Shown: piece by piece, positions 9,706 through 18,148 of the stretch
Layout of the letters: each line of letters begins with the position of its first letter
Position numbering within the stretch: position 1 is the first letter of the stretch
Source: Kitasatospora sp. SolWspMP-SS2h
GTDB taxonomy: Bacteria > Actinomycetota > Actinomycetes > Streptomycetales > Streptomycetaceae
DNA: 64,000 nucleotides
Assembly: GCF_003259315.1 (NCBI RefSeq)
Contig: NZ_QLLT01000010.1
Location: 124,001 to 188,000 of the forward strand
Direction: 5' to 3'
The notes under the pieces: generated by a model
The model's database searches: none
Seen by the model: only the letters and a program-made list of their open reading frames with translations
Told to the model about the DNA's origin: nothing
Made by a program: the position numbers and the translations under genes

Positions 9706-11709
9706 TCAGCGGCCCCGGGTGGGTTCGCCGCGGCGCACCGCGCCGGGGGCCCGGCCGGCGGGGCGGTCGGCGCGGTGCGCCGAAGTGAGCTGCCAGGGCA
9801 CCGAGATGACCATCACGCCGGGGGTGAACAGCAGCCGGCTCTTGAGCCACAGGGCGGTCTGGTTGTGCAGCAGGTTCTCCCACCAGCGGCCGACCACGTA
9901 CTCGGGGACCAGCACGGCCACCGCGTCGCCGGGGTGAGCGGCCGTCAGCTCCCGCACGTGGGCGACCACCGGCTTGGTGATCTCCCGGAACGGCGAGTCG
10001 AGCACCCGCAGCGGCACCTCGACCCCGGCGCCGTCCCACCGGGCGCGCAGGTCGGCGGTGGCCTCCGGCTCGACGTCCACGGTGAGCGCCTCCAGCGTGT
10101 CGGGGCGCATCGCCTGCGCGTAGCCGAGCGCCCGCAGGGTGGGCTTGTGCAGCTTGGAGACCAGCACCACGGCGTGCACCCGCCGGGGCCGGTCGGTGCC
10201 GGGCTCCTCGGCCGCGAGTTCGGCGGCGACGGCGTCGTAGTGGCGGCGGACGCCGCGCATGGCCAGCCAGAGCAGCAGGGCGGCGACCACGGCCAGCCAG
10301 GCGCCCTGGGTGAACTTGGTGATCAGCACGATCACCAGCACCAGCGCGGTGGTGCCGGCGCCCAGCCCGTTGATCACCCGGGAGCGGCGCGCGGCGGCCC
10401 GGGCGGCGGGCTCGGCCTCGGTGGCCAGCGCCCGGTTCCAGTGCCGGACCATGCCGATCTGGGAGAGCGTGAAGGAGGTGAACACGCCCAGGATGTAGAG
10501 GTGGATCAGGCTGGTGACGTCCGCCCGGTAGAACCAGAGCAGCGCCCCGGCCACCACGGCGAGCGCGATGATGCCGTTGGAGAACGCCAGCCGGTCGCCG
10601 CGGGTGTGCAGCTGCCGGGGCAGGTAGCGGTGCTGGGCGAGGATCGAGGAGAGCAGCGGGAAGCCGTTGAACGCGGTGTTCGCGGCCAGGATCAGCACCA
10701 GTGCGGTCACCGCCTGCACCGCGTAGAACAGCACGCTGTCCGAGCCGCCGAAGACGGTGGCGGCGAGCTGGGCGATCACGGTCTGCTGGGTGTACGTGCG
10801 GCAGTCCCCGGCCAGGCCGGTCAACTGGCAGGCGTCCTCGACGTAGTGGACGTGCGAGGTCAGCGCGAGCAGCGTGACGCCGGCGAACATCACCACCGCG
10901 ACGACGCCCATCACCGCCATGGTGGCCGCGGCGTTGCGGGACTTCGGGGCCCGGAACGCGGGCACCCCGTTGGAGATCGCCTCGACGCCGGTCAGCGCGG
11001 TGCAGCCGGAGGCGAAGGCGCGCAGGCCCAGCATCAGCAGCCCCAGGCCCTGGAGCGCGTCCTTGCCGTGCTCGGGCGCGACGCCCAGGTGCGCGGTCGG
11101 CGCCTGCGGGCTGTCGCCGAACGCGAGCCGGACCAGGCCGGTGGCCACCATCAGCAGGATGGCGCCGATGAACAGGTACGTCGGCGCGGCGAACGCCCGG
11201 CCGGACTCGCGCACGCCGCGCAGGTTCACCGCGGTCAGCAGCGCGGTGAAGCCGAGCGCCAGCGCCACCCGGTGGTCGGCCAGCGAACCGAACGCGGAGA
11301 TGACGTTGTCCACGCCGGAGGCCACCGAGACGGCCACCGTCATCACGTAGTCGACCAGCAGCGAGGCGGCCACCACCAGCCCCGCGTTCGCCCCGAGGTT
11401 GCGCGAGACCACCTCGTACGAGCCGCCGCCGCTCGGGTAGGCGTGCACCACCTGCCGGTAGGAGAGCACCACCACGGCCATCAGGGCGACCACGCCCAGC
11501 GCGATCCACGGCGTCAGGTACAGGAACGCGGTGCCGCCGACGGTGAGCACCAGCAGGATCTCGCCGGTCGCGTAGGCCACCGAGGAGAGCGGGTCGGAGG
11601 CGAAGATCGGCAGCGCCAGCCGCTTGGGCAGCAGCGTCTCGCCGAGTTCCTCGCTGCGCATGGCGCGGCCGATCACGAGGCGCTTGAGCGCCTGGGGGAG
11701 GTTGAGCAC
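9706..11709 (-). CDS. APC-superfamily amino-acid permease
   Basis: A 667-residue integral membrane protein. The first 450 residues carry about 12 hydrophobic helices, starting with LPIFASDPLSSVAYATGEIL, the helix-1 signature of APC transporters, and YPSGGGSYEVVSRNLG. The last 200 residues are soluble (AVVLVSKLHKPTLRALGYAQ), a cytoplasmic tail typical of the large actinobacterial APC members. It probably imports an amino acid or a cation by secondary transport; the substrate cannot be read. The start is GTG 11709. There is no Shine-Dalgarno, but TACGCT (11723-11718) lies eight bases upstream, so the mRNA may be leaderless. A hairpin about 120 bp after the stop separates it from the NRPS gene. 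Confidence 0.88.
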   Translation of the reverse strand: MLNLPQALKRLVIGRAMRSEELGETLLPKRLALPIFASDPLSSVAYATGEILLVLTVGGTAFLYLTPWIALGVVALMAVVVLSYRQVVHAYPSGGGSYEVVSRNLGANAGLVVAASLLVDYVMTVAVSVASGVDNVISAFGSLADHRVALALGFTALLTAVNLRGVRESGRAFAAPTYLFIGAILLMVATGLVRLAFGDSPQAPTAHLGVAPEHGKDALQGLGLLMLGLRAFASGCTALTGVEAISNGVPAFRAPKSRNAAATMAVMGVVAVVMFAGVTLLALTSHVHYVEDACQLTGLAGDCRTYTQQTVIAQLAATVFGGSDSVLFYAVQAVTALVLILAANTAFNGFPLLSSILAQHRYLPRQLHTRGDRLAFSNGIIALAVVAGALLWFYRADVTSLIHLYILGVFTSFTLSQIGMVRHWNRALATEAEPAARAAARRSRVINGLGAGTTALVLVIVLITKFTQGAWLAVVAALLLWLAMRGVRRHYDAVAAELAAEEPGTDRPRRVHAVVLVSKLHKPTLRALGYAQAMRPDTLEALTVDVEPEATADLRARWDGAGVEVPLRVLDSPFREITKPVVAHVRELTAAHPGDAVAVLVPEYVVGRWWENLLHNQTALWLKSRLLFTPGVMVISVPWQLTSAHRADRPAGRAPGAVRRGEPTRGR

Positions 11710-11717
11710 AGCACGGG

Positions 11718-11723
11718 AGCGTA
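11718..11723 (-). promoter_or_regulatory. -10 element of a probable leaderless permease transcript
   Basis: TACGCT (TANNNT type) on the minus strand lies 8 nt before the GTG start at 11709, which itself has no ribosome binding site. This is the usual arrangement of actinobacterial leaderless genes. Confidence 0.5.
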
Positions 11724-11974
11724 TGTGGCCCGTCCACCCGGCAAGCCGCCTGTCCAGCCCGCCCGTTTCCCGCGTTTCCGCAGGCCAGCGGCGGTTTCAC
11801 TGATCGAATCGAAGGCCGGGGGTGGTGGGGGCCACCCGTTAAGGATTCGTCAATATCGAGCGGGAGCGTGGGACGAAGCGGCCGGAAACGGTCGAAAAAG
11901 GTCAGCCGGTCGGGGGTGGCCGGGCCTCGGCCGCGGGCGGCAGATGCGGGCGGCGGGCGGCGGGTGGCGGGTGG

Positions 11975-12553
11975 TTACGGGCGGCGGGTGGCCAGCAGCA
12001 GGCCGGAGGCGCAGTCCAGGGGCGTGGCGTGCAGGCGGGGGTCGCCGGTCAGCCGCTCGACCAGGGCGTCGACCGCCGCGGCGTGGTCGGCGGGCCAGGT
12101 GGGCTGCGGCAGCAGGTCGTCGACCAGGTACAGGCCGCCCGGGGCGAGCAGGTCCAGCGCCCGGTCGAGGTGGTGGAACTTGCCCGGCCAGGTGTCCGCG
12201 AACACCAGGTCGAAGCCGCCGGGCGGCAGCGCGTCGATCAGCTCCGCCCCGTCCCCCACCACCAGCTCCAGCCGCGGGTCCGCCGCCAGGTGCTCGGCCG
12301 CGACCGCCGCGACCGCCGCGTCCAGCTCCACGCTCAGCAGCGTCGCGCCCGGGTCCATCCCGCTGAGCAGCCAGCTCGTGCCCACCCCCGCGCCCGTCCC
12401 CAGCTCCAGCAGCCGGCCCCCGGGGCGGGCCGCCGCCAGCGTCCGCAGCAGTCGTCCCGTCACCGGGTCGCAGGACATCTCGAACCCGAGCGCCGCGCAC
12501 CCGCGCGCGATCGCGGCCAGCACGGCGGGGTGGGAGTCGGTCGTGAGCGCCAT
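11975..12553 (-). CDS. Class I SAM-dependent O-methyltransferase
   Basis: A 192-residue Rossmann-fold methyltransferase related to the catechol/caffeoyl-CoA O-methyltransferase group. Motif I is LLELGTGAGVGTSWLL near residue 48, an acidic motif II follows in LLSVELDAAVAA, and the divalent-metal/substrate region is FDLVFADTWPGKFHHLD with YLVDDLLPQP. The start ATG 12553 has GGAGG upstream. The substrate is unknown. A TGACGGTCCGTCA palindrome lies 18 bp before the start codon. The divergent neighbour is the MFS-SpoIIE phosphatase. Confidence 0.85.
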   Translation of the reverse strand: MALTTDSHPAVLAAIARGCAALGFEMSCDPVTGRLLRTLAAARPGGRLLELGTGAGVGTSWLLSGMDPGATLLSVELDAAVAAVAAEHLAADPRLELVVGDGAELIDALPPGGFDLVFADTWPGKFHHLDRALDLLAPGGLYLVDDLLPQPTWPADHAAAVDALVERLTGDPRLHATPLDCASGLLLATRRP

Positions 12554-12570
12554 GGCGCGGCCTCCGGGGG

Positions 12571-12583
12571 TGACGGTCCGTCA
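12571..12583. promoter_or_regulatory. Palindrome TGACGGTCCGTCA (operator candidate)
   Basis: An exact 13-bp palindrome (6-bp arms, 1-bp centre) 18 bp upstream of the O-methyltransferase start. The identical 13-mer lies immediately before the adenosine deaminase gene (28284-28296), and a close variant precedes the PaaI thioesterase gene (60310-60322). The symmetry and position fit a TetR-type repressor site. Confidence 0.5.
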
Positions 12584-12777
12584 GTGGTCGCGACACGCTA
12601 GCGGCGCCACCGGGCCCCGCACAGCGAATTCCGCCCCGTGGGCGCCGACGGGGCCGGGGCAGGTGTGCATCGGGCGGGCGATACGCAATAAATGTGAGGT
12701 ACGTGACCTTCTTCCCTTCTGGGCGGTACGGGTGTTTGCCAGCCTGGTCCGCATCCGACCTGCCGAAGGAGACCCCC

Positions 12778-15024
12778 GTGACCGGCACCCCCCGGCGCGC
12801 CGTCCGGCTGCTGCTCATGGCCGCGGCCTCGCTGTCCGTCCTGCTGCCGCTGCTGCGCGGCGCCACGACGGCGGGAGCGCTCGCCGAGTTCGGGGCGGGG
12901 CGCGGGACGGCGGTGGCCGCCCAGCTGGGCTCGGCGCTGGCGCTGCTGACGGCGCTGCTGGTGGCGGGACGTGCGGTCGACGCCCGGGGGTGGCCGAGGG
13001 TGCTGCGGTGGGCGCTGGGGGTGATGGCGGCGGGCGGCGCGGTCGCGGTCACGGCCGGGCACTCCTGGACGTACCTGGCCGGGCGGGCCGTGGCGGACGC
13101 CGGGTCGGCCGGGGTGCTGATCGCCGCGCTGGCCTCCGTCCCGCTGCTGAACCTGCCCGGGCGGATCACCCGGGTGGTGGGCGGGGCGGTCGCGGGCGTC
13201 GCCGTGGTGCTGGTGCTCGGCGCGAACGTCGCGGTGCGGATCGACACGGCGGCCGGCTGGCGGCTCGGCGAGGCGGTGGTCCCGGCCGCCGCCGCGCTGC
13301 TGCTGCTCGTCGCGCTGCGGCTGCTGCCGCGCGACCGGCTGCCCCGTTCGACCGCCCGCTCAGGGCCCGTGGGCGGACCGGGGGTGGCGGCGGCGGTGCT
13401 GCCGGCCGTCGCGGGCCTGGAGCTGGGCCCGCTGCGCGGCTGGTCGGACCCGGTGGTGGGCGGGCTGCTGGTCGCCGCGGCGGCGCTGTTGGCGGCCGGC
13501 CGGGTGCGGGCCGTCCGGCGCGCCCGGAGCCGTCCGGGCCCGGCGGTGCCCGGCGTCCCGGCCCGGGCCGCGGCCGGGGCGCTGGTCGCGGGCGCCACGC
13601 TGGGCTTCACCCAGCTCGGGCTGACCGCGGCCGTCCCCGTGCTGCTGCTCCAGCGCGGGGTGCCGGCGACCCACGTGACGCTGTCGATGTCCGGCTACGG
13701 GCTGGGCATGCTGGCGGCCGGGCTGACCGCCCGGCACTGGCGGCTGACCCCGCTGACCAGCTCCTCGCTGGGCCTGCCGCTGGCCGCCGTCGGCCTGGCC
13801 TCGCTGCACTTCCTGCCGGACGGGGCCGGGCAGGCGGCGCTGGTCGCGGGCGCGGTGGCGGTGCTGGTCGGATTCGGCCTGGTGATCACCCAGATCCCCT
13901 ACCTGGCCGGGTTCCTGGCCGCGCTGCCCCGCCAGCGGCGGGCCGCCGCCTCCGCGCTGTACCCGGTGGCGATCCTGCTCGGCGGCGTGCTGGCCCAGAC
14001 CGTGCCGGGCAGCTCGGCGCTGCTGACCGGCACCGACGACCCGGACGCGCTGAGCACCGTGCTCTGGGTGGCCTGCGGCGCGGTCGCGCTGGTGGCGATG
14101 GTGCTGGGCCGCCCGGTGGTGTCGCTGACCGTCGCCGCGGCGGCCGGGCTCCAGCACCTGCTGCTGGTCGCGCTGGCCGGCGAACGGGTCGCCGACCGCC
14201 CCGGGGCCGCGGTGGCCGCGCTGGCGGTGGGCGCGGCGGCCGGGCTGGTGGCCTGGAGCCGCCGCCAGCAGTCGGAGCGGCTGGCCCGCGTCCGGGCCAG
14301 CGAGATCGCCCTGCAACAGGCGGTGCTGCACCCCATCCCGGCCCGGCTGGGCGAGCTGCGCCTGACCGGCCACTACCAGCCCGCGACGGCGGGCACCGGC
14401 GTCGGCGGCGACTTCTTCGAGGCGGTGCGCACCCCGCACGGCACCCGGCTGCTGATCGGCGACGTCCGGGGCAAGGGGTTGCAGGCCGTCCAGACCGTCA
14501 CCGAGCTGCTGGGCTGCTTCCGCTCCCAGGCGCACGAGACCGCCGACCTGGGCGAGCTGGCCGCCCGGCTGGACCGCCAGCTCGCCCGGCTGGCGGCGGC
14601 CCGCGGCGACGAGGAGCTGTTCGCCACCGCGCTGCTGCTCCAGCACCGGGACGGCGTCGACCAGGTCGAGGTGGTCAACTGCGGGCACCTCGCGCCGCTC
14701 CGGGTCGGGCCGGACGGGGCCGGTGCCGTCCCCGTCCCGGCGCTGCTGCCGCTCGGCCTGGGCGCGCTCGGGCACGGCCCGGCCCCCGCCCCGACCCCGC
14801 TGGCCCTGCCGGGCGGCTCGGCGCTGCTGCTGCACACGGACGGGCTGAGCGAGGCGCGCAACTCCTCCGGCGAGTTCTACCCCCTGGACGAGCGGCTGTC
14901 CGTGCTGGGCGCCGCCGACCCGGGCCGCCTGATCGCCGGCCTCGTCTCGGACGTCCGGGACTGGACGCACCAGCTGTCGGACGACATCGCGCTGATCGCC
15001 CTCACCCGGGCGCGGGCCGGCTGA
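12778..15024 (+). CDS. MFS-like membrane domain fused to SpoIIE-type PP2C phosphatase
   Basis: A 748-residue protein starting at GTG 12778 behind AAGGAG. Residues 1-500 hold about 14 hydrophobic segments arranged like a major-facilitator transporter. A short Arg-rich linker (WSRRQQSERLARVRASEI) leads into a SpoIIE/RsbU PP2C domain with all metal motifs: TGVGGDFFEAV, LIGDVRGKGLQA, VNCGHLAPL, LLHTDGLSEARN and DDIALIAL. SpoIIE-type phosphatases dephosphorylate anti-sigma-factor antagonists, so this looks like a membrane-anchored switch of an anti-anti-sigma protein. The MFS part may sense or transport a ligand. No anti-sigma or antagonist gene is adjacent. The stop codon lies in the loop of a 17-bp hairpin. 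Confidence 0.9.
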   Translation: MTGTPRRAVRLLLMAAASLSVLLPLLRGATTAGALAEFGAGRGTAVAAQLGSALALLTALLVAGRAVDARGWPRVLRWALGVMAAGGAVAVTAGHSWTYLAGRAVADAGSAGVLIAALASVPLLNLPGRITRVVGGAVAGVAVVLVLGANVAVRIDTAAGWRLGEAVVPAAAALLLLVALRLLPRDRLPRSTARSGPVGGPGVAAAVLPAVAGLELGPLRGWSDPVVGGLLVAAAALLAAGRVRAVRRARSRPGPAVPGVPARAAAGALVAGATLGFTQLGLTAAVPVLLLQRGVPATHVTLSMSGYGLGMLAAGLTARHWRLTPLTSSSLGLPLAAVGLASLHFLPDGAGQAALVAGAVAVLVGFGLVITQIPYLAGFLAALPRQRRAAASALYPVAILLGGVLAQTVPGSSALLTGTDDPDALSTVLWVACGAVALVAMVLGRPVVSLTVAAAAGLQHLLLVALAGERVADRPGAAVAALAVGAAAGLVAWSRRQQSERLARVRASEIALQQAVLHPIPARLGELRLTGHYQPATAGTGVGGDFFEAVRTPHGTRLLIGDVRGKGLQAVQTVTELLGCFRSQAHETADLGELAARLDRQLARLAAARGDEELFATALLLQHRDGVDQVEVVNCGHLAPLRVGPDGAGAVPVPALLPLGLGALGHGPAPAPTPLALPGGSALLLHTDGLSEARNSSGEFYPLDERLSVLGAADPGRLIAGLVSDVRDWTHQLSDDIALIALTRARAG

Positions 15025-15041
15025 CGCGCCCGGGTGAGGGC
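14998..15041 (+). terminator. 17-bp hairpin spanning the stop codon of the SpoIIE fusion gene
   Basis: A perfect 17-bp inverted repeat (14998-15014 with 15025-15041, core CTCACCCGGGCGCG) encloses a 10-nt loop, GGCCGGCTGA, which contains the TGA stop codon at 15022-15024. Confidence 0.7.
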
Positions 15042-15193
15042 TCCCCGGGTGGTGGCTCCCTGGGTGCGGGGGCGGGGGGCGACTCCCCCGGGTGGGGACG
15101 GTCGGCCGGGCTCCGGTGGCGGAACCGGGGCAGCGCCGGGAGGGTGGCTGGCGGGGGGACGCACCGGATGTCCCGAACCGGAAAGAGCGAGAG

Positions 15194-15976
15194 ATGCCCG
15201 AAGTCACCACCCCGTACGCGACCGGCACCCCGTGCTGGATCGATCTGATGGCGAAGGACCAGCAGGCGGCGCTGGACTTCTACCGCGACCTGCTCGGCTG
15301 GCAGGGGCAGCCCGGCCCGGCCGAGTTCGGCGGGTACGCGGTCTGCGAACTGGACGGCAAGGCCGTGGCCGGGATCGGCCCGGCGATGGCGCCGGAGGGC
15401 ATGCCGGAGCCGCCGACCGTCTGGACCGGCTACCTGGCCAGCACCGACGCCCAGGCCACCCAGGACGCGATCGTCGCGGCGGGCGGCACGCTGATCGTCC
15501 CGACCGTGGAGGTCGGCGGCCTGGGCCGGATGCTGGTCGCGGCGGACCCGCAGGGCGCGGTGTTCGGCGTCTGGCAGCCCGGCGAGTTCCACGGCGCGCG
15601 GGTGGTCAACGAGGCCGGCGCGCTGGTCTGGAACGAGCTGCACACCAACGACGTGCCGGGCGCCACCGCGTTCTACGGCGAGGCGTTCGGCATCGAGATC
15701 GAGCCGGTGGACGGCATGGACTCGTACTGGGAGCTGCGGGTCGGCGGCCGGGCCGTCGGCGGGGTCACCCTGCTGGCCAACGACCCGCCCGGCACCCCGG
15801 CGCACTGGCTGACCTACTTCGCCGTCGACGACGTGGACTCCACCGTGGACGCGCTGGTCCGGCGGGGCGGGACGGTGCTCGCGCCGCCGTTCGACATGGC
15901 GGCCGGGCGGATGACGGTGGTCGCCGACCCGCAGGGGGCGCCGTTCGCGATGATCAAGCCGCAGCCGATGTCGTAG
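15194..15976 (+). CDS. VOC family protein with two glyoxalase/bleomycin-resistance domains
   Basis: A 260-residue protein from ATG 15194, preceded by a purine-rich AGAGCGAGAG. Two tandem VOC modules are visible: residues 8-125 (GTPCWIDLMAKDQQAALDFY to AVFGVWQPGEF) and residues 135-258 (WNELHTNDVPGATAFYGEAF to PFAMIKPQPM). Each has the AxxFYxxxFG strand-helix signature. Streptomycete relatives are annotated as VOC or hydroxylase-like proteins without a known substrate. It follows the SpoIIE gene by 170 bp, behind a terminator, and is probably transcribed alone. Confidence 0.88.
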   Translation: MPEVTTPYATGTPCWIDLMAKDQQAALDFYRDLLGWQGQPGPAEFGGYAVCELDGKAVAGIGPAMAPEGMPEPPTVWTGYLASTDAQATQDAIVAAGGTLIVPTVEVGGLGRMLVAADPQGAVFGVWQPGEFHGARVVNEAGALVWNELHTNDVPGATAFYGEAFGIEIEPVDGMDSYWELRVGGRAVGGVTLLANDPPGTPAHWLTYFAVDDVDSTVDALVRRGGTVLAPPFDMAAGRMTVVADPQGAPFAMIKPQPMS

Positions 15977-16198
15977 GGCGCGCCGCGCCGGCGTGAGCCG
16001 CGCCGCTGCCCGTCCAGCCGCCCGTCCCGGTTCCGTCCGGGGCGGGCGGTGCGTCGTGCCGGGCGGTGCGTCGTGCCGGGCGAGGCGGCGGGAGCGGCAG
16101 GCCGGGCGGGGCGGCGGGCGGGGGCGGTGTCGGCTGTGTCAGGATTTCCGCAGGTCATCGGGACAGCGTCGCTCCCGGCCGGATCGGAGAGAACAGCC

Positions 16199-17410
16199 GT
16201 GCCCACAGCCGTCGCCCCTAAGCCCCTGCTGCTCCGGGACGGGCGTCCCGCCGCCGCCGGGTGGTCGCTCGACCCCGGGATGCGGCACCTCAACCACGGT
16301 TCGTTCGGCGCGGTGCCGCTGGTCGCGCAGCGCGAACAGCAGCGGCTGCGCGAGGAGATGGACGCCTCGCCGGTGCTGTGGTTCCCCGGGCTGCCCCGGC
16401 GGGTCGCCGCCGCGCGGGCCGCGATCGCCGAATTCCTGCGCGTACCGGCCGAGTTCACCGCGCTGGTGCCGAACGCGAGCGCCGGGGCGAGCGCCGTGTA
16501 CGGCAGCCTCCCGCACCGGGACGGCGGCGAGGTGCTGGTCACCGACCACGGCTACGGGGCCGTCACCATGGGCGCGGCCCGGCTGGCCCGGCGCTGGGGC
16601 GGCTCGGTGCGCACGGCGCACGTGCCGCTGGCGGCCGGTCCGGCGGAGGCCGCGGCGGCGGTGACCGGGGCGGTGACCGAACGGACCGCGCTGATCGTGC
16701 TGGACCGGATCACCTCCGCGACCGCCCGCTACCTGCCGGTCGACCTGATCGGCGCGTTCGCCCGCGAGCGCGGCGTCCCGCTGCTGGTCGACGCCGCGCA
16801 CGTGCCCGGCCTGGACGAGGACCCGCTGGCCGGGGCGGACTGCGACGCCTGGGTCGGCAACCTGCACAAGTTCGGCTGCGCGCCGCGCGGCACCGCCGCG
16901 CTCGTCGCCCGGGGCGAACTCCGGCACTCCCTCCACCCGTTGATCGACTCCTGGGGCGCGGAGGAGCCGTTCCCGGAGCGCTTCGACACCCAGGGCACCG
17001 TGGACGTCACCGGCTACCTGGCCGCGCCGACCGCGCTCGACTTCGTCGCCGAGCAGTGGGGTTGGGCCGACACCCGCCGCTACATGAGCGAACTCGCCGA
17101 CTACGCCCAGCAGTTGGTCGGCGAGACGATCACCGCCGCGACCGGCGAACTGGCCACGGCGGAGGTCGGCATGCCGGTGGGCGCCCTCCGCCTGGTCAGG
17201 CTCCCGGCCGGCCTGGGCCGCACCCGCCTGGAGGCCGACGGCCTGCGCGACCGCCTGGCCGCCGAGTTCGGCGTCGAGGCCGCCTTCACCAGCTTCGGCG
17301 GGACGGGGTACTTCCGGCTGTCCACGCACGCGTACAACACGGCGGAGGACTACGAGTACTTCGCGGAGCGGTGCGTACCGGTGCTGTGCGCCTGGGCCCG
17401 GGAACGCTGA
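16199..17410 (+). CDS. Aminotransferase class V-fold PLP enzyme (isopenicillin-N-epimerase-like)
   Basis: A 403-residue fold-type I PLP protein starting at GTG 16199 with GGAGAG upstream. The N-terminal GMRHLNHGSFGAVP is the substrate loop of the isopenicillin-N-epimerase/cysteine-desulfurase-like branch. VDAAHVPGLD holds the Asp and His that contact PLP, and WVGNLHKFGCAPRG carries the Schiff-base Lys. The C-terminus RLSTHAYNTAEDYEYFAERC is typical of this family. The real reaction (epimerase, lyase or desulfurase-like) cannot be deduced, and no beta-lactam genes are present. Confidence 0.85.
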   Translation: MPTAVAPKPLLLRDGRPAAAGWSLDPGMRHLNHGSFGAVPLVAQREQQRLREEMDASPVLWFPGLPRRVAAARAAIAEFLRVPAEFTALVPNASAGASAVYGSLPHRDGGEVLVTDHGYGAVTMGAARLARRWGGSVRTAHVPLAAGPAEAAAAVTGAVTERTALIVLDRITSATARYLPVDLIGAFARERGVPLLVDAAHVPGLDEDPLAGADCDAWVGNLHKFGCAPRGTAALVARGELRHSLHPLIDSWGAEEPFPERFDTQGTVDVTGYLAAPTALDFVAEQWGWADTRRYMSELADYAQQLVGETITAATGELATAEVGMPVGALRLVRLPAGLGRTRLEADGLRDRLAAEFGVEAAFTSFGGTGYFRLSTHAYNTAEDYEYFAERCVPVLCAWARER

Positions 17411-17562
17411 CCGCACCGGCACGCGGGCGCGGTCGGCGGGGCCGGCGCCGAAGGTGGTGGCGGAGTGGGCGAAGGCGAAGGTTCCCGATGGGCGCACGGG
17501 CGCGACTGCGGGCACCGGCACCGACAATCATCGGAACGCGGGGCGAAGCACCTGCCGGAACG

Positions 17563-17913
17563 TCATCCGGCCTCGGGGGTGGTCTCGGTGTCGAGCCAGG
17601 CGAGGTAGGCGGGGGATCCGGCGGTCACCGGGACGGCGATCACCTCCGGGGTGTCGTAGCTGTGCAGTTCGCCGATCCGGGTGACGAGGCGGTCGGCCAG
17701 CGCGGCCCGGGTCTTGAGGTCGACGCGCCACTCGGGGGCGTCCCGGACCTCGCCGTCCCACCGGTACACCGAGCGGACGGGGTGCAACTGCGCGCAGGCG
17801 GCGAGGCGTTCGCGGACCAGGGTGGCGGCGAGGGCGCGGGCGGCGGCCTCGTCCTCGTGGGTGGTCGTCACCACCAGGTACCGGTGCGGGGGCGGGGGCT
17901 GCTGCTCGGTCAT
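17563..17913 (-). CDS. cutA: CutA1-type divalent-cation tolerance protein
   Basis: A 116-residue protein of the CutA1 family, which forms ferredoxin-like trimers. Signatures are YLVVTTTHEDEAAARALA, LAACAQLHPVRSVYRWDGEV, EWRVDLKTR and the C-terminal HSYDTPEVIAVPV. The family was named for copper tolerance but has other proposed roles. ATG 17913 lacks a Shine-Dalgarno sequence; TACGCT (17925-17920) ends six bases before it, so the gene is probably leaderless. Confidence 0.92.
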   Translation of the reverse strand: MTEQQPPPPHRYLVVTTTHEDEAAARALAATLVRERLAACAQLHPVRSVYRWDGEVRDAPEWRVDLKTRAALADRLVTRIGELHSYDTPEVIAVPVTAGSPAYLAWLDTETTPEAG

Positions 17914-17919
17914 GGGCCG

Positions 17920-17925
17920 AGCGTA
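17920..17925 (-). promoter_or_regulatory. -10 element of a probable leaderless cutA transcript
   Basis: TACGCT on the minus strand, 6 nt before the ATG at 17913, with no ribosome binding site between them. Confidence 0.5.
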
Positions 17926-17975
17926 CGGGGCCGGCGGGTTCCGGGCCGGGGGTCCGGCGGGTTCCGGGCCGGGGT

Positions 17976-18016
17976 GCCGTGACGGCCCGGGCACCCCGCA
18001 CGCGGGCCGTCACGGC
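17976..18016 (-). terminator. 14-bp hairpin downstream of the dioxygenase gene
   Basis: A perfect inverted repeat, GCCGTGACGGCCCG (17976-17989) with CGGGCCGTCACGGC (18003-18016), and a 13-nt loop. It is the second hairpin after the dioxygenase stop and separates that gene from cutA. Confidence 0.55.
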
Positions 18017-18094
18017 GTTCGGCGGGCGCGGCCCCGGTCGCCCGGGGTTCCCCTCCCGGGGAGCGGGCCGCGCCGCCGGTTCGGGTGGCTGTCG

Positions 18095-18133
18095 CCGCTG
18101 ACCGCCCCACGTGGGGGTGGGGTCGGTCAGCGG
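18095..18133 (-). terminator. Hairpin directly after the dioxygenase stop codon
   Basis: CCGCTGACCGCCCCAC pairs with GTGGGGTCGGTCAGCGG, with one bulged base, starting about 15 nt past the dioxygenase stop. It is probably the primary terminator. Confidence 0.6.
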
Positions 18134-18148
18134 CGGGACCGGGGGTGG

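Noticed and set aside
11710..11974. Riboswitch before the APC permease
   Set aside because: No recognisable conserved riboswitch core was found, and the gene looks leaderless.
15025..15193. Small gene between the SpoIIE and VOC genes
   Set aside because: No frame has a ribosome binding site or plausible composition. The region is hairpins and the VOC leader.
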